A DNA stretch of 64,000 bases. Source: an uncultured Eubacteriales bacterium (GTDB taxonomy: Bacteria; Bacillota; Clostridia; Oscillospirales; Acutalibacteraceae). The stretch is from assembly GCA_934525065.1 (NCBI GenBank), contig CAKSYX010000001.1, positions 124,001 through 188,000 of the forward strand. The letters are read 5' to 3'. Each line of letters starts with the position of its first letter. The first letter of the stretch is position 1. The position numbers were made by a program, and so were the translations under genes. This document shows, piece by piece, positions 1 through 9,119 of this stretch. Under the pieces are notes generated by a model that ran no database searches, had not been told where the DNA came from, and was given only the letters and a program-made list of their open reading frames with translations.

Positions 1-387
1 GATACCTATGCAACCGCAACCGGAGCAGAGATCAAAGACAGAAAGATTTTTTCCGTTAGCTTTAATTCTTTCAGCAATAAGCGAGCACAACTCTTCTGTT
101 TCCGGGCGCGGAGCCAAAACACCTTCTCCGACCTTAAAAGTGTACCCAAAGAAATCCCATTCGCCGAGAATATACTGCAAGGGTTCCTTTTTGATTCTTC
201 TGCGTGTCATGCTGACAACTCTGTCAATTACATACGGCTCCGCTGCGATACATTTTGAAAGCAAAAAGGTCGTTTCGTCACATTCAAGCGATTTTTGCAC
301 AATGAAACGAGCCTCATTAGCCGCGTTTTCAATTCCCGCGTTTTCAAGTTCGGCATAGCAGTTTTTATATAATTCAAATACTGTCAT
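1..387 (-). CDS. prmC: Peptide chain release factor N5-glutamine methyltransferase (PrmC/HemK), 3' part cut by window edge
   Basis: Reading the minus strand from ATG at 387 gives 129 residues before the window ends. The N-terminal helical domain is followed by the substrate-side motif QYILGEWDFFG and then by the S-adenosylmethionine-binding segment DLCSGCGCIGI, the usual place for the DxGxGxG-type motif of this family. PrmC methylates the glutamine of the GGQ motif in release factors RF1 and RF2 in the cytoplasm. The catalytic NPPY motif would lie beyond the edge and cannot be seen. The start lies one base after the stop of the DUF1385 gene, so translation is probably coupled. The DUF1385-prmC order is common in Clostridia, often with prfA next, which supports the call. 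Confidence 0.9.
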   Translation of the reverse strand, partial: MTVFELYKNCYAELENAGIENAANEARFIVQKSLECDETTFLLSKCIAAEPYVIDRVVSMTRRRIKKEPLQYILGEWDFFGYTFKVGEGVLAPRPETEELCSLIAERIKANGKNLSVFDLCSGCGCIGI

Positions 388-388
388 A

Positions 389-1378
389 TTACTTTATAGC
401 ATCGTCATCCGGATTATCGGTGATTACGGTTTTAAAAGCCGCAAGAGCAACTTCAATCATCGAGTCGTCCGGCTCTTTTGTTGTCAGTCTCTGCATCCAA
501 AGACCGGGGGCAGAGAGAATCTTAACGAACAGGTTGTCATGCTTACCGGCATATTTTATAAACTCATATCCAAAGCCCATGACAAGCGGCAGAATAAGAA
601 GCTTAATGAGCATCCAAACCGCAACATTATTTCTGAGCTGAGGAAACGCAACAGAAATACAAGAGGAAATTATAACACTGATGATAATTATAACAAACAT
701 GAAGCTTGTTCCGCAGCGTGGATGAAAACGAATCTGCTTGCGGACATTCTCAACAGTCAGTTCAAGGCCTTTTTCATAGCAGAAAATGGTCTTATGCTCA
801 GCACCGTGATACATAAATGTTCTGCGAATATCCTTCATCAATGATACTGCGGCAATATATGCAACGAAAATAGCCATTCGCATTACGCCTTCAATAAGTG
901 CTCTGAAGTTTGTAATTGCTCCGCCGCCGGCATTGTTGATGAGGTCGGCGATCTTTGTCGGAAGCCAAAAGAACAGCACAAAAGCGAGCAAAACACCAAG
1001 TACTGAAGCGATTGCAGTTACTACGTTCATAACTTTTTTGCTTAAGTGTTCGGAAAGCCATTTGTCAAGCTTAGACATATTTTCTTCAGAGCTTTCCATA
1101 TCCTCAAGCCCGGATTTTTCGGCCGACAGCATAAGGCACTTATAGCCGAAAATCATTGATTCAACAAAATTTACGCAGCCGCGAATGATCGGCCATCCGA
1201 GGAATTTGACCTTGTCGCGAATATGCTTGACCTGCTTTTCCTCGGTATCAATCGTGCCGTCAGGCAATCTTACCGAAACGGCAGCGCCCTTTGGCCCCAT
1301 CATCATGATTCCTTCAATCAGAGCCTGACCTCCGACTGACGTCTTATGAACAATATCAGAATTGCTCTTCCTACTCAA
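389..1378 (-). CDS. DUF1385 family membrane protein (YqhQ-like)
   Basis: 329 residues with the hallmark of DUF1385: an early VGGQALIEGIMMMGPKG segment, a central MYHGAEHKTI motif and the FHPRCGTSF segment. At least four hydrophobic stretches (about residues 113-140, 160-180, 225-248 and 255-275) make it an integral membrane protein. Its biochemical function is unknown to me. The start is a TTG eight bases after a strong AGGAGG, and it overlaps the kinase stop codon by four bases (TTGA), so it is translated together with the upstream two-component genes. It sits directly before prmC, a frequent clostridial neighbour. No defect is seen. Confidence 0.85.
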   Translation of the reverse strand: MSRKSNSDIVHKTSVGGQALIEGIMMMGPKGAAVSVRLPDGTIDTEEKQVKHIRDKVKFLGWPIIRGCVNFVESMIFGYKCLMLSAEKSGLEDMESSEENMSKLDKWLSEHLSKKVMNVVTAIASVLGVLLAFVLFFWLPTKIADLINNAGGGAITNFRALIEGVMRMAIFVAYIAAVSLMKDIRRTFMYHGAEHKTIFCYEKGLELTVENVRKQIRFHPRCGTSFMFVIIIISVIISSCISVAFPQLRNNVAVWMLIKLLILPLVMGFGYEFIKYAGKHDNLFVKILSAPGLWMQRLTTKEPDDSMIEVALAAFKTVITDNPDDDAIK

Positions 1379-2838
1379 TTTTGTTCCTCCTTTTTGTATA
1401 CAGGCAACATAACAGTAACTTTTGTTCCATCACTTCCGTTGCTTTCAATCCTGAAAACGCCGTTATGTAGCCTGATAATTTCATCAACAACAGCAAGACC
1501 GATTCCGGTTCCGTGCTTTTCATTATTTGCTTTATAAAACTTTTCTTTAACATGGATAAGGTCGTTCTTTGAAATTCCGCAACCGTCATCGCTAAAGGTT
1601 ATTTTAACATATTTTTTTGTGTTTTCAACCGTAATTTCAATTTTTCCGCCACTTTCCGTATATTTGACAGCATTGTCAAGAATATTTATAAACACCTGAC
1701 AAATTCTTGCATTGTCTCCGTATACAAAACTCGCCTCTTCCTTCGGCAGTTTAAGTGAAAGCTTTTTGCCTTCCGACAAAGCCTTCGGCTGATACATAAT
1801 GTACGCTTGCTGAATTTCGGCAATTATGTCAACCACACCATTGTTCATTTTGAGTTTTCCGCTTTGCATACGCGAAAAATCAAGCAACTCTTCAACCATT
1901 CCGGAAAGCCGCGCAGTCTCTGAAATAATTATTCCGAGCCCCTTTTTCATCACATCATCCTTGCCGTCGGCAACGGAATATAACGTTTCTCCCCAACCCT
2001 TTATTGCAGTAAGCGGAGTTCGGATTTCGTGTGAAACTGTAGAAATAAAGCTGTTCTTCATGCTTTCAGTTTCGCCCAGCTGCTCGGCCATATCATTTAT
2101 TGTGTCACACAATTCGCCGAGTTCATCGTCAGAATGAGGCGAAGATATCCTTGCCGAAAAGTCACCGGTAGCAATTCTCTTTGCTGTTTGGTTTATAACC
2201 TTGACCGGATTGACGATCGACAGAACAAAATAGTATCCGGTGTTGAACATAAGCATGATTATTAAAAGGAAGCTGACAATTATTATTCCTGTCACAAAGT
2301 AGAACTGCCTGTTGACATCCTTCATAGAAATAATATATCTGACTGCACCGAAGCTTTTGCCGTTTGAATCTTTTAGAATACAGCTCATAGCCATGGCGGG
2401 TTCTCCCCATGACATTTTCGTTCTGGCAACCGCCTTTCCGTCTCCGGACGAAAGAGCATTATAATAGTCCGGCATATCATCGTAGATACTGACGTCATAG
2501 CCGCCGGAGGAAACAATGGGATTTCCGTTTTTGTCAATAATCCAAATATCGGTTCTGTCCCGGTATTCATAGTTTTCTGCATATGACGCCGCAGCCTTTA
2601 AAAACGCCGATTCATCGTTTGCATAATAACCGAAATATGCACCGGCAGTCTCGGTATTATATGACTTTAAAGTCATTTGAGCCGCATGATCATAGCGCAG
2701 ATATGTGGAATTTATCAATATGACGGAAATTATTATCAGAACAACTATGGTCGAAAGAAAAATATTTCTCAGCCACCTGGCTTTAATTGTCTTTTTTTTA
2801 AGCACACCGCCGAGCTTTTTCAATTTTCCGTGACCCAT
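1375..2838 (-). CDS. Sensor histidine kinase (HAMP, HisKA, HATPase_c)
   Basis: 487 residues: one membrane helix at about 24-45, an extracellular domain of about 130 residues that looks PAS/Cache-like (IIDKNGNPIVSSGG), a second helix near 181-212, a HAMP linker, the H-box FISTVSHEIRTPLTA with the phosphorylated His, an N-box with LDNAVKYTESGG, and G-boxes DDGCGIS and GTGIGLAVV. All catalytic motifs look intact. It should autophosphorylate in response to an external signal and pass phosphate to the regulator encoded just upstream, whose 3' end overlaps this gene by 19 bases. The ATG follows an AAAGGGA ribosome site. The signal is unknown. The neighbouring VCBS protein could take part in sensing, which is inference only. 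Confidence 0.93.
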   Translation of the reverse strand: MGHGKLKKLGGVLKKKTIKARWLRNIFLSTIVVLIIISVILINSTYLRYDHAAQMTLKSYNTETAGAYFGYYANDESAFLKAAASYAENYEYRDRTDIWIIDKNGNPIVSSGGYDVSIYDDMPDYYNALSSGDGKAVARTKMSWGEPAMAMSCILKDSNGKSFGAVRYIISMKDVNRQFYFVTGIIIVSFLLIIMLMFNTGYYFVLSIVNPVKVINQTAKRIATGDFSARISSPHSDDELGELCDTINDMAEQLGETESMKNSFISTVSHEIRTPLTAIKGWGETLYSVADGKDDVMKKGLGIIISETARLSGMVEELLDFSRMQSGKLKMNNGVVDIIAEIQQAYIMYQPKALSEGKKLSLKLPKEEASFVYGDNARICQVFINILDNAVKYTESGGKIEITVENTKKYVKITFSDDGCGISKNDLIHVKEKFYKANNEKHGTGIGLAVVDEIIRLHNGVFRIESNGSDGTKVTVMLPVYKKEEQN

Positions 2839-3524
2839 TTATATCCCTTTCCCCAAACCGTTATCAAATGCTCCGGGCAGGACGGATCTTTTTCAATTTT
2901 AAGCCTCAGACGCCTGATGTTGACATCAACAACCTTATCATCACCGTAATATCCTTCACCCCAGACACGGGAAAGTATTTCATCGCGCGTTATTGTTTTG
3001 TCGGGCTGAGAAAAGAAAAACTCAAGAATTTGAAACTCAATTTGCGAAAGCTCTATTCTTTTACCGTTGAGAAGAATCGCACGTTTTTTTGTGCTGAGCG
3101 TAAACTCACCGCAAGTCATTTCATCACTGTAAGAATTGAGCAGGTCCTTGCCTAGCCTGACGCGCCTATATACGGAATCTATTCTTGCAAATAGTTCGGT
3201 GACGGAAAATGGTTTGGTAATATAATCATCAGCGCCTGAAGAAAGTCCGAGAACCTTATCTGCTTCCTGTGCCTTTGCCGTGAGAAAAATCACTCCGACA
3301 CTCGGTGAAAGTTCACGAATACGCTTGCAGGCATCAATGCCGTTAACAACAGGCATCATGTAATCAAGGAGAACAACGTCAATATTCTCTTTGTCTTTTT
3401 CAAAAGCTTCTATGGCTTCTTTTCCGTTTTCCGCTTCAATAACGCTATATCCGGAATGAACAAGGTTGAGCGTTATAAACCCACGGATTGCGGATTCATC
3501 CTCAGCAACAAGAATCTTTTTCAA
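2820..3524 (-). CDS. OmpR-family response regulator
   Basis: 234 residues. The receiver domain shows acidic residues E8-D9-E10, the phospho-acceptor Asp54 in VVLLDYMMP, the Thr of FLTAK and the Lys of TKPF. A C-terminal winged helix carries the usual RRLRLKIEKDP recognition region. It is a cytoplasmic DNA-binding partner of the overlapping kinase. The start is TTG preceded at good distance by GGAGG. It lies 15 bases after the stop of the VCBS gene, inside the same run of tightly spaced minus-strand genes, so it has no obvious promoter of its own and may be expressed with the whole 11-kb unit. Target genes cannot be told from the sequence. Confidence 0.93.
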   Translation of the reverse strand: MKKILVAEDESAIRGFITLNLVHSGYSVIEAENGKEAIEAFEKDKENIDVVLLDYMMPVVNGIDACKRIRELSPSVGVIFLTAKAQEADKVLGLSSGADDYITKPFSVTELFARIDSVYRRVRLGKDLLNSYSDEMTCGEFTLSTKKRAILLNGKRIELSQIEFQILEFFFSQPDKTITRDEILSRVWGEGYYGDDKVVDVNIRRLRLKIEKDPSCPEHLITVWGKGYKWVTEN

Positions 3525-3539
3525 AATATGTTCCTCCGT

Positions 3540-4859
3540 TTAAACAAAAATAACACTCGATGAGATCAACTTCTTTGTTATTCCGATATTGCTTGCAAAA
3601 TCGGTTATTCTGCAGTAAAAATCTGTTCTCCGGTGACTGCCTATGAATCTATACTGCGTTGAAATCAAGTTGACTGTTCCGGCAGTTTCAAAGACAATTT
3701 CAAACAAAAGTCCGGCATCCTCTTCGTCTTCTGCAGAAGGTTCAGACAGATAAAAGCCCAGTCTCTTTCCGTCGGCCGAGACCGAAGGATATGAAATATC
3801 CCTAATTATCTCAGGAATGCTGAAAAAATAACCGTTTTCCCGGTTGTCATAATAATAACATACCGTCGAGAGATTATCTTTAAACAAAGCCTTCCATTCA
3901 ATTAAACTGAATGCAGTGCCGTTATGTTCAACATTTTTGCTTGTTGGTATTTCAACCATACCATCCGAGTTTATGTCGCTGCAAAAGACATTAATGTTTC
4001 TTTTTGAAATAGCACCCACGGTTTCCCTGTCAATATAGCAGCGCTCAAGTTTTCCTGTGGCGGAATCAAAAAGAATTAAATCTGTTGAAAGCAGTCCGTC
4101 AGCCGTATAACCGTCAATATAAACCCTGCTGCTTGCAGTTCTCTTATAGTAATCAAAGTTCAGGCTGGAAACAGTTGTAATTGAAGGGTCAACTTTGATT
4201 GTTCCAACCGATTTAAAAAAACTTCCGGAGTATGAAAACAGGGTCAGCTTTTGAACAACCGGCTCGGTTGTTATGTCCGAAGTTACCAAAACAATTTCCG
4301 AACGACCGTCCAAGTTGAGATCAAAAAGCCCGAAGGACAGATATTTTTCATCAAATATTTCGTCAAGGAAAACATTTGACTTGTTATACCTATACACACT
4401 TATTTGCTGAAGAATATTATTTTTCTGCAATCCCCATCCTGCAACGATTTCGAGTTTACCATTACCATCGAGATCGGCAAATTCAACCTGTTTAATTTCA
4501 CCAAATCCGCTTTTTATTCCGGCTGTTGCTTTCCATCCATCGTTTTCCCTTGTAAAAACCTGCATACACACAGAATCTTTTGCTGTTTCCGCAGAATAAA
4601 AAACAATTACCTCGTCCTCACCGTCGGCATCAAGATCTTCATAAACCAAAGCCGAGCGGTGAGCACCATCGGTCGGCGTTTTAAGAATATACTTTCCGCC
4701 TGCGCTTTTTTCAAGTGCAATCCATATCTGTCCGTTGCCGCTTTCCTGAGCCGGTGCATGGATGAGGGTATCAATTGATTCGGATTCGGATCTGAAGAAG
4801 AAAAGCAGAATAGCGGCTGCAAGGGCCAAAATAATCATTGCAGTCGTATATTTTTTCAT
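3540..4859 (-). CDS. Membrane-anchored VCBS/FG-GAP repeat protein, function unknown
   Basis: About 439 residues. A single N-terminal hydrophobic segment (AMIILALAAAILLFFF) with positive residues before it suggests a signal anchor. There is no lipobox cysteine, so the rest should lie outside the cell. Four D-x-[DN]-x-DG-x-x-E repeats are visible (DLDADGEDE, DLDGNGKLE, DLNLDGRSE, DINSDGMVE), typical of Ca-binding FG-GAP/VCBS beta-propeller blades. I choose the ATG at 4859 because AGGTGA sits six bases before it; an in-frame GTG nine bases upstream is less likely. It lies 21 bases after the phosphohexomutase stop and 15 bases before the response regulator, so it is co-transcribed with a two-component system. 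No enzyme motif is seen, and its role is not known. Confidence 0.75.
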   Translation of the reverse strand: MKKYTTAMIILALAAAILLFFFRSESESIDTLIHAPAQESGNGQIWIALEKSAGGKYILKTPTDGAHRSALVYEDLDADGEDEVIVFYSAETAKDSVCMQVFTRENDGWKATAGIKSGFGEIKQVEFADLDGNGKLEIVAGWGLQKNNILQQISVYRYNKSNVFLDEIFDEKYLSFGLFDLNLDGRSEIVLVTSDITTEPVVQKLTLFSYSGSFFKSVGTIKVDPSITTVSSLNFDYYKRTASSRVYIDGYTADGLLSTDLILFDSATGKLERCYIDRETVGAISKRNINVFCSDINSDGMVEIPTSKNVEHNGTAFSLIEWKALFKDNLSTVCYYYDNRENGYFFSIPEIIRDISYPSVSADGKRLGFYLSEPSAEDEEDAGLLFEIVFETAGTVNLISTQYRFIGSHRRTDFYCRITDFASNIGITKKLISSSVIFV

Positions 4860-4880
4860 ACTCTTCACCTCAAATACATT

Positions 4881-6398
4881 TTATCCGATAAAATCTGCCA
4901 CAACCTTGCTGTCAAGAGCAGGATATTTTTCAAGAAACTCCAATATTTCAAGTGCAATGAGCTGTGCGCCGCCCTTAGAGTCACTTTCAATATTGAGCGG
5001 CATGATTGGGTCATGGACGCTGAGCCTGAGCAGGAACCATCCGTTGCCGTGATCTTCGTCAAGAAAAACTCTGATTCCCTCGCGATTATCCGGAGAAATA
5101 GTCCAGCCGCCTTTTGATGCGGAATATTCTTCAAGGTCGGAAATCACCTTGTTGCCGTAGCTTCTGAAATCTTCCTCGCCAATCTTCAATCTCAACTCAA
5201 CGGCCTCAAGGGGATCTTTAAGATTTTTGATGAGAGTCTCAAGCTTCTTTCCGTTCTTGCCCATTTGCGCCATTTTGATTACAATTTTTGTTATCAGATA
5301 GGCTCCGTCGTCAAGATAATAATTCTCTCTGAAAGCGGCATGGCCCGAGGTTTCAATCGCAAGCGGGCAATTTACACCTTCATTGTTGAGCCTTATCTGC
5401 TCGTTTATTACGTTGCGGTATCCCCTCTTGTATCTGTAATGTACACCGCCAAGCTCATTTTCGATAAAATCGGTAAGGCCGGTAGAAGTCACGCTGTCGG
5501 TAACAATTGTTCCGCCCGCATTGCCTTCAAGGGCAATAATTGAAGCAAGGGCAACCAAACGGTTGCGGTTGATCTCATTGCCGCTGTCGTCAACACAGCT
5601 CGCCCTGTCAACGTCGGTGTCAAAAATAACACCTAAGTCAGCGTGATTTTTGAGAGTTGCTTCGCTTATTGACCTCATGGCCTCTTTGTTTTCCGGGTTA
5701 GGTGCATGATTCGGAAACATTCCGTCAGGTTCAAGGAACTGACTGCCGGAAATATCGGCACCGAGTTTTTCAAGAACTTCTGTTGCATAGAAACCGCCGA
5801 CGCCGTTTCCTGCATCAACAACAATTTTGTAGCCGAGAAGTGGTTTATCATAAACCTTTGCATTAACCTCACGGCAGACCATTTCACGAAGAGACTTCGC
5901 GTAGACCGACATAAAGTCAACCTTTTCAATCGTAAAGGCCTTGTGCAAAGGAATTATAAGCTCGCGCGTATTCTCAATGACCTTGTCAAGGTCCTCGCTG
6001 TTGAGTCCGCCTTCGGTCGTGAAAAATTTAAGTCCGTTTCTGTCATATGGATGATGGCTTGCCGTGATTTGAACTGCGGCAACACAATCAAGATCAACCG
6101 TTGTCATGAACATCGCAGGTGTTGAGGCAAGTGAGCAGTCGAACACATTGAAATTATATGAGCATATTGCGCTGATGACCTGTTTTTTTATTCTTTCAGC
6201 TGAAATTCTTGAATCATGGCCGACAGCAATGTTACTCGAAGGCTTTACACCGTTGTTAATAAGCCATTGGCAGAATCCGCAGGTAAGGTCAAAAACAGTC
6301 AGATCGTCAAGCTGAACGGGGCTGCCTTCGGTTTCAACCGCAACTCCGCGGATATCGGTACCGCTTTTAAGCTTTTTATAGAGTTCATATCTTTTCAT
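4881..6398 (-). CDS. Phosphomannomutase/phosphoglucomutase family protein
   Basis: 505 residues of the alpha-D-phosphohexomutase superfamily. Visible in order are the N-terminal VGHDSR segment, the catalytic phosphoserine loop TASHHP, the metal-binding DTDVDR loop, the sugar-binding segment ETSGHAAF and a C-terminal phosphate-binding region near DNREGIRV. The enzyme should interconvert 1- and 6-phosphosugars in the cytoplasm, mannose or glucose phosphate being most likely. Family members of this length occur beside cell-envelope genes. The second window gene of the superfamily (44437-46152) is of the longer PgcA type, so this one may supply mannose phosphate; that is inference. The stop of the DUF2461 gene lies six bases before the ATG. 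Confidence 0.85.
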   Translation of the reverse strand: MKRYELYKKLKSGTDIRGVAVETEGSPVQLDDLTVFDLTCGFCQWLINNGVKPSSNIAVGHDSRISAERIKKQVISAICSYNFNVFDCSLASTPAMFMTTVDLDCVAAVQITASHHPYDRNGLKFFTTEGGLNSEDLDKVIENTRELIIPLHKAFTIEKVDFMSVYAKSLREMVCREVNAKVYDKPLLGYKIVVDAGNGVGGFYATEVLEKLGADISGSQFLEPDGMFPNHAPNPENKEAMRSISEATLKNHADLGVIFDTDVDRASCVDDSGNEINRNRLVALASIIALEGNAGGTIVTDSVTSTGLTDFIENELGGVHYRYKRGYRNVINEQIRLNNEGVNCPLAIETSGHAAFRENYYLDDGAYLITKIVIKMAQMGKNGKKLETLIKNLKDPLEAVELRLKIGEEDFRSYGNKVISDLEEYSASKGGWTISPDNREGIRVFLDEDHGNGWFLLRLSVHDPIMPLNIESDSKGGAQLIALEILEFLEKYPALDSKVVADFIG

Positions 6399-6404
6399 AT
6401 GCTG

Positions 6405-7103
6405 TCATCTGCCTTTCTCGCTTATCATTTTATTTGTTGCTTTGAGGAAAAATTTATACATAGGAGCGTAAGCTTCAATCGTCTTTTTCAATTCGTTAAG
6501 AACCGTTCCGTCAAAAAGCGGTTCCATATCAAAGCTGCTTTTTATAAAAAAGATACTTTTTGCATTATAATAGTCCGACAACTCTTTGCCAATGCTCTCA
6601 CTCCCCGGTTTATCTTTTACGTACCGTTCAATGCTCGGATCGGCACCGGAAGAAAGGGCAGACTTGAGCGCATTTTTGAAGTCCTTCTGATTTTCCCGAA
6701 AAGCCTCACGGTACTTTTCAAGAAAATGCGAATCCGTATGGTACATTCCAACACCGATTGTGTAGCAGCCCGGCATGATTTCAAACCACATACAGGGCTG
6801 ATAATTCCAATCGTACTTATGTCTCATAAACATACACCAGATATTATCACGGTACATATCCATATTTTTTGCCCGCCTTGTGTCTCGCCGGATTCTGGAA
6901 ACCATTTTGACCGGTATCAGGTTCATTTGCTCATCAACTTCAAACAAAAGCGGCGCAAGGTCAGAACAAATCTGACGCATTGGCACAATCGCTTTTTGCT
7001 TTAGTGTTTCCTTGACCGAATCATAGTACGGCTTGCTGTCGTTGAACTTGTTTTCGGCGAGCAATAACAGTGTATTCCTGTCAAAGCCTTTAAAGGTACT
7101 CAT
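6405..7103 (-). CDS. DUF2461 family protein
   Basis: 232 residues matching the pattern of DUF2461: an early NKFNDSKPYYDSVK segment, a central RIRRDTRRAK motif with the DMYRDNIWCMF stretch after it, then WFEIMPGCYTIGVG and a C-terminal region with basic residues. It is cytoplasmic by composition. The family has no firmly known function that I can name. The ATG overlaps the stop of the upstream methionine gamma-lyase-like gene by four bases (ATGA), and a GGGA ribosome site lies in that gene's last codons. It therefore belongs to the same translationally coupled run as the PLP enzyme and the phosphohexomutase. Confidence 0.8.
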   Translation of the reverse strand: MSTFKGFDRNTLLLLAENKFNDSKPYYDSVKETLKQKAIVPMRQICSDLAPLLFEVDEQMNLIPVKMVSRIRRDTRRAKNMDMYRDNIWCMFMRHKYDWNYQPCMWFEIMPGCYTIGVGMYHTDSHFLEKYREAFRENQKDFKNALKSALSSGADPSIERYVKDKPGSESIGKELSDYYNAKSIFFIKSSFDMEPLFDGTVLNELKKTIEAYAPMYKFFLKATNKMISEKGR

Positions 7104-8353
7104 TTTTTCAATCCCTTCAACACTTCATCTGCGCTGCTCATTATTGCAAGCTTCGCGCTGTGAAAATTCAGACCGCCCTGCATCCAAACAGCGTACGGTT
7201 CTCTGAGCGGCGCATCCGCAGAAAGCTCAATTGAAGAGCCAAGAGTAAATGCACCGGCAGCCATAACAACTTTGCTGTCATAGCCGGGCATATCCCACGG
7301 TTCGGGCGTTGCAAAGGCGTCAACAGGCGAACACTTCTGAATTCCGCGGCAAAAGGCAATCAGGTTTTTCTCATTTTCAAGCTTGATTGCCTGAATAATA
7401 TCATGGCGCGTTTCACCCGGTGCAGGCGTTGTTTCAAATCCAAGGAGATTAAAAAGCGACGCCGCAAAAGCCGCGCTTTTCATCGCCTCACCAACAACGT
7501 GCGGTGCGCTGTAAACGCCGAGGAAAAGTTCCCTGTTCATTCCGAGAGTTGCGCCGACCTCACGGCCGATTCCGGGGGAAATGAGCCTGTCTGCACATTT
7601 TTCAACGAGGTCATGCCTTCCTGCAATGTAGCCTCCCGTTCTTGCAATTCCGGCGCCCGGGTTCTTTATCATAGAACCTGCAATCAGATCAGCTCCGACC
7701 TGTGTCGGTTCTCTTTTTTCTGTCCATTCACCGTAGCAGTTGTCAACCATAACAACAGCACTGCTTTTACGTCTGGTGATTTCAACAATCCGTCCGATTT
7801 CGTCAACCGAAAGTGAAGGACGGAGATTATAGCCTCTGGAGCGTTGAACATAAACCATTGAAATACTGCTGTCAACGGCGTTTTCGATCGCTGCAAAGTC
7901 AAGCGTTCCGTCAGCTTTAAGGTCAACCTGTTTATATTTTATTCCGAAATCCTCAAGCGAACCTGAAATCCTTTTCTCATTGATACCGATAACAGGCTGA
8001 ATCGTGTCATACGGTGTTCCGGTCACGCAAAGCATAGTGTCACCCGGGCGAAGGACACCGAAAAGCGCGACACTCAGCGTATGGGTTCCGCAGGTAAAGT
8101 TATATCTTACGATCGAGTCTTCTGCACCGACAGCCTCGGCAAAAACGCGGTCAAGTACCTCCCTTCCGCGATCAGAATATCCATAACCGGTCGTGCCGGA
8201 AAACATTGATTCGCTGACATTGTTGTTAATAAATGCCGCAAGCATTTTTTGCTGATTAAATTCGGTAATCCCATCAATCAAGTCAAATTCAGCTTTCACG
8301 TTTTCAAGTGCTTTTTTTGAAAGTTCAACTATTTTTTCGTCAAATTCAAACAT
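7100..8353 (-). CDS. Methionine gamma-lyase family PLP protein (PF06838, 'aluminium resistance' type)
   Basis: 417 residues. Typical family segments are NNVSESMFSGTTGYGYSDRG near the N-terminus, the cofactor region YNFTCGTHTLSVALFG, the Asp-containing VMVDNCYGE, and AGSMIKNPGAG, whose lysine should carry pyridoxal phosphate. The C-terminus has VWMQGGLNFHSAK. Members are fold-type I PLP enzymes annotated as methionine gamma-lyase-like or aluminium resistance proteins; the real substrate is not established. In many Firmicutes this gene lies near miaA or hfq, but here it follows a GNAT protein with an 8-base overlap and precedes DUF2461. An AAAGGAAC ribosome site fixes the start. Confidence 0.85.
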   Translation of the reverse strand: MFEFDEKIVELSKKALENVKAEFDLIDGITEFNQQKMLAAFINNNVSESMFSGTTGYGYSDRGREVLDRVFAEAVGAEDSIVRYNFTCGTHTLSVALFGVLRPGDTMLCVTGTPYDTIQPVIGINEKRISGSLEDFGIKYKQVDLKADGTLDFAAIENAVDSSISMVYVQRSRGYNLRPSLSVDEIGRIVEITRRKSSAVVMVDNCYGEWTEKREPTQVGADLIAGSMIKNPGAGIARTGGYIAGRHDLVEKCADRLISPGIGREVGATLGMNRELFLGVYSAPHVVGEAMKSAAFAASLFNLLGFETTPAPGETRHDIIQAIKLENEKNLIAFCRGIQKCSPVDAFATPEPWDMPGYDSKVVMAAGAFTLGSSIELSADAPLREPYAVWMQGGLNFHSAKLAIMSSADEVLKGLKK

Positions 8354-9119
8354 TGTTGTTCCTTTCTATGTATGCGGAATTTTCATACAGTGAAAAACCG
8401 ATTTTTTTGTAAAATCCTTCGGCAACATCATCGTTTGCCAAAACAAAAACATTCTTCTTTTCATTAAGCAGTTCGGAGGCTATTGAAAAAACCGCTTTTT
8501 TTCCAAAGCCAAGTCCCCTTTTTTCTGCTTTGCAGCACACGCCGCCGATAACAGCGGTTATGTCCGTTTCGGCAACAGTAAGTGTGTTGGAGCAAAGCTC
8601 ACCGCCGTCAAAGACCGAACGAACGCGCGCAAGCTTTCGCCCGCTCCTGAATGTTATGTCGGAAAGCCATTCGAGGTAATGCTCTTTTTCTCTTAAATAT
8701 TCATGCGGAAAACATTCACAAAGCAGTGAATATACCTGTTTATAGTCCGCTGCACTGAGAAGTTCGGCCTTTGGAGCATCTGCACTGAAAATAAGCGCCT
8801 GCTTCTTCCTGAAACTGGCAAATCCTAACATTTCGGCAGAAAATGCGTCAGTCAGCAAGGTGTTAAAACGAGCGGAAATGATAAATGAACCTAATTCTTC
8901 AAAATCAGTATCGCCGTTAGAATATAAAACTGCATTTCCGTTGATAACCGAAAGCGCAGAAGTCACTTTGTCAGCTGAGAAGCAAAGCCATGTTTCGCAA
9001 AAGCGTTTTTCAAAACCATACGCTTTTGCACGGCATAACACATACGAGGCAAACGGGTCGGAAACATTGCAAAAGTTTTCGAGCGCTTCGCGGTCGACTG
9101 AATTACAGAGCTTCAGCAT
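8346..9119 (-). CDS. GNAT-type N-acetyltransferase domain protein
   Basis: About 257 residues if started at the ATG at 9119, whose first codons read MLKLCNSVDRE. The open frame reaches further upstream, but that part lies wholly on top of the M42 peptidase coding sequence and is unlikely to be translated. The C-terminal third has GNAT features: GGVCCKAEKRGLGFGKKA resembles the acetyl-CoA pyrophosphate loop (R/Q-x-x-G-x-G/A), followed by VFVLANDDVAEGFYKKIGF, the usual last strand-helix. The N-terminal half is less conserved and may be a degenerate second GNAT fold. It overlaps the peptidase by 17 bases and the PLP gene by 8. No good ribosome site is seen, so expression is probably coupled. The acceptor substrate is unknown. 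Confidence 0.7.
   Translation of the reverse strand: MLKLCNSVDREALENFCNVSDPFASYVLCRAKAYGFEKRFCETWLCFSADKVTSALSVINGNAVLYSNGDTDFEELGSFIISARFNTLLTDAFSAEMLGFASFRKKQALIFSADAPKAELLSAADYKQVYSLLCECFPHEYLREKEHYLEWLSDITFRSGRKLARVRSVFDGGELCSNTLTVAETDITAVIGGVCCKAEKRGLGFGKKAVFSIASELLNEKKNVFVLANDDVAEGFYKKIGFSLYENSAYIERNNNV

Noticed and set aside
6216..7004. 262-codon plus-strand open frame
   Set aside because: It lies antisense to the phosphohexomutase and DUF2461 genes; the product has no family features and looks like a shadow.
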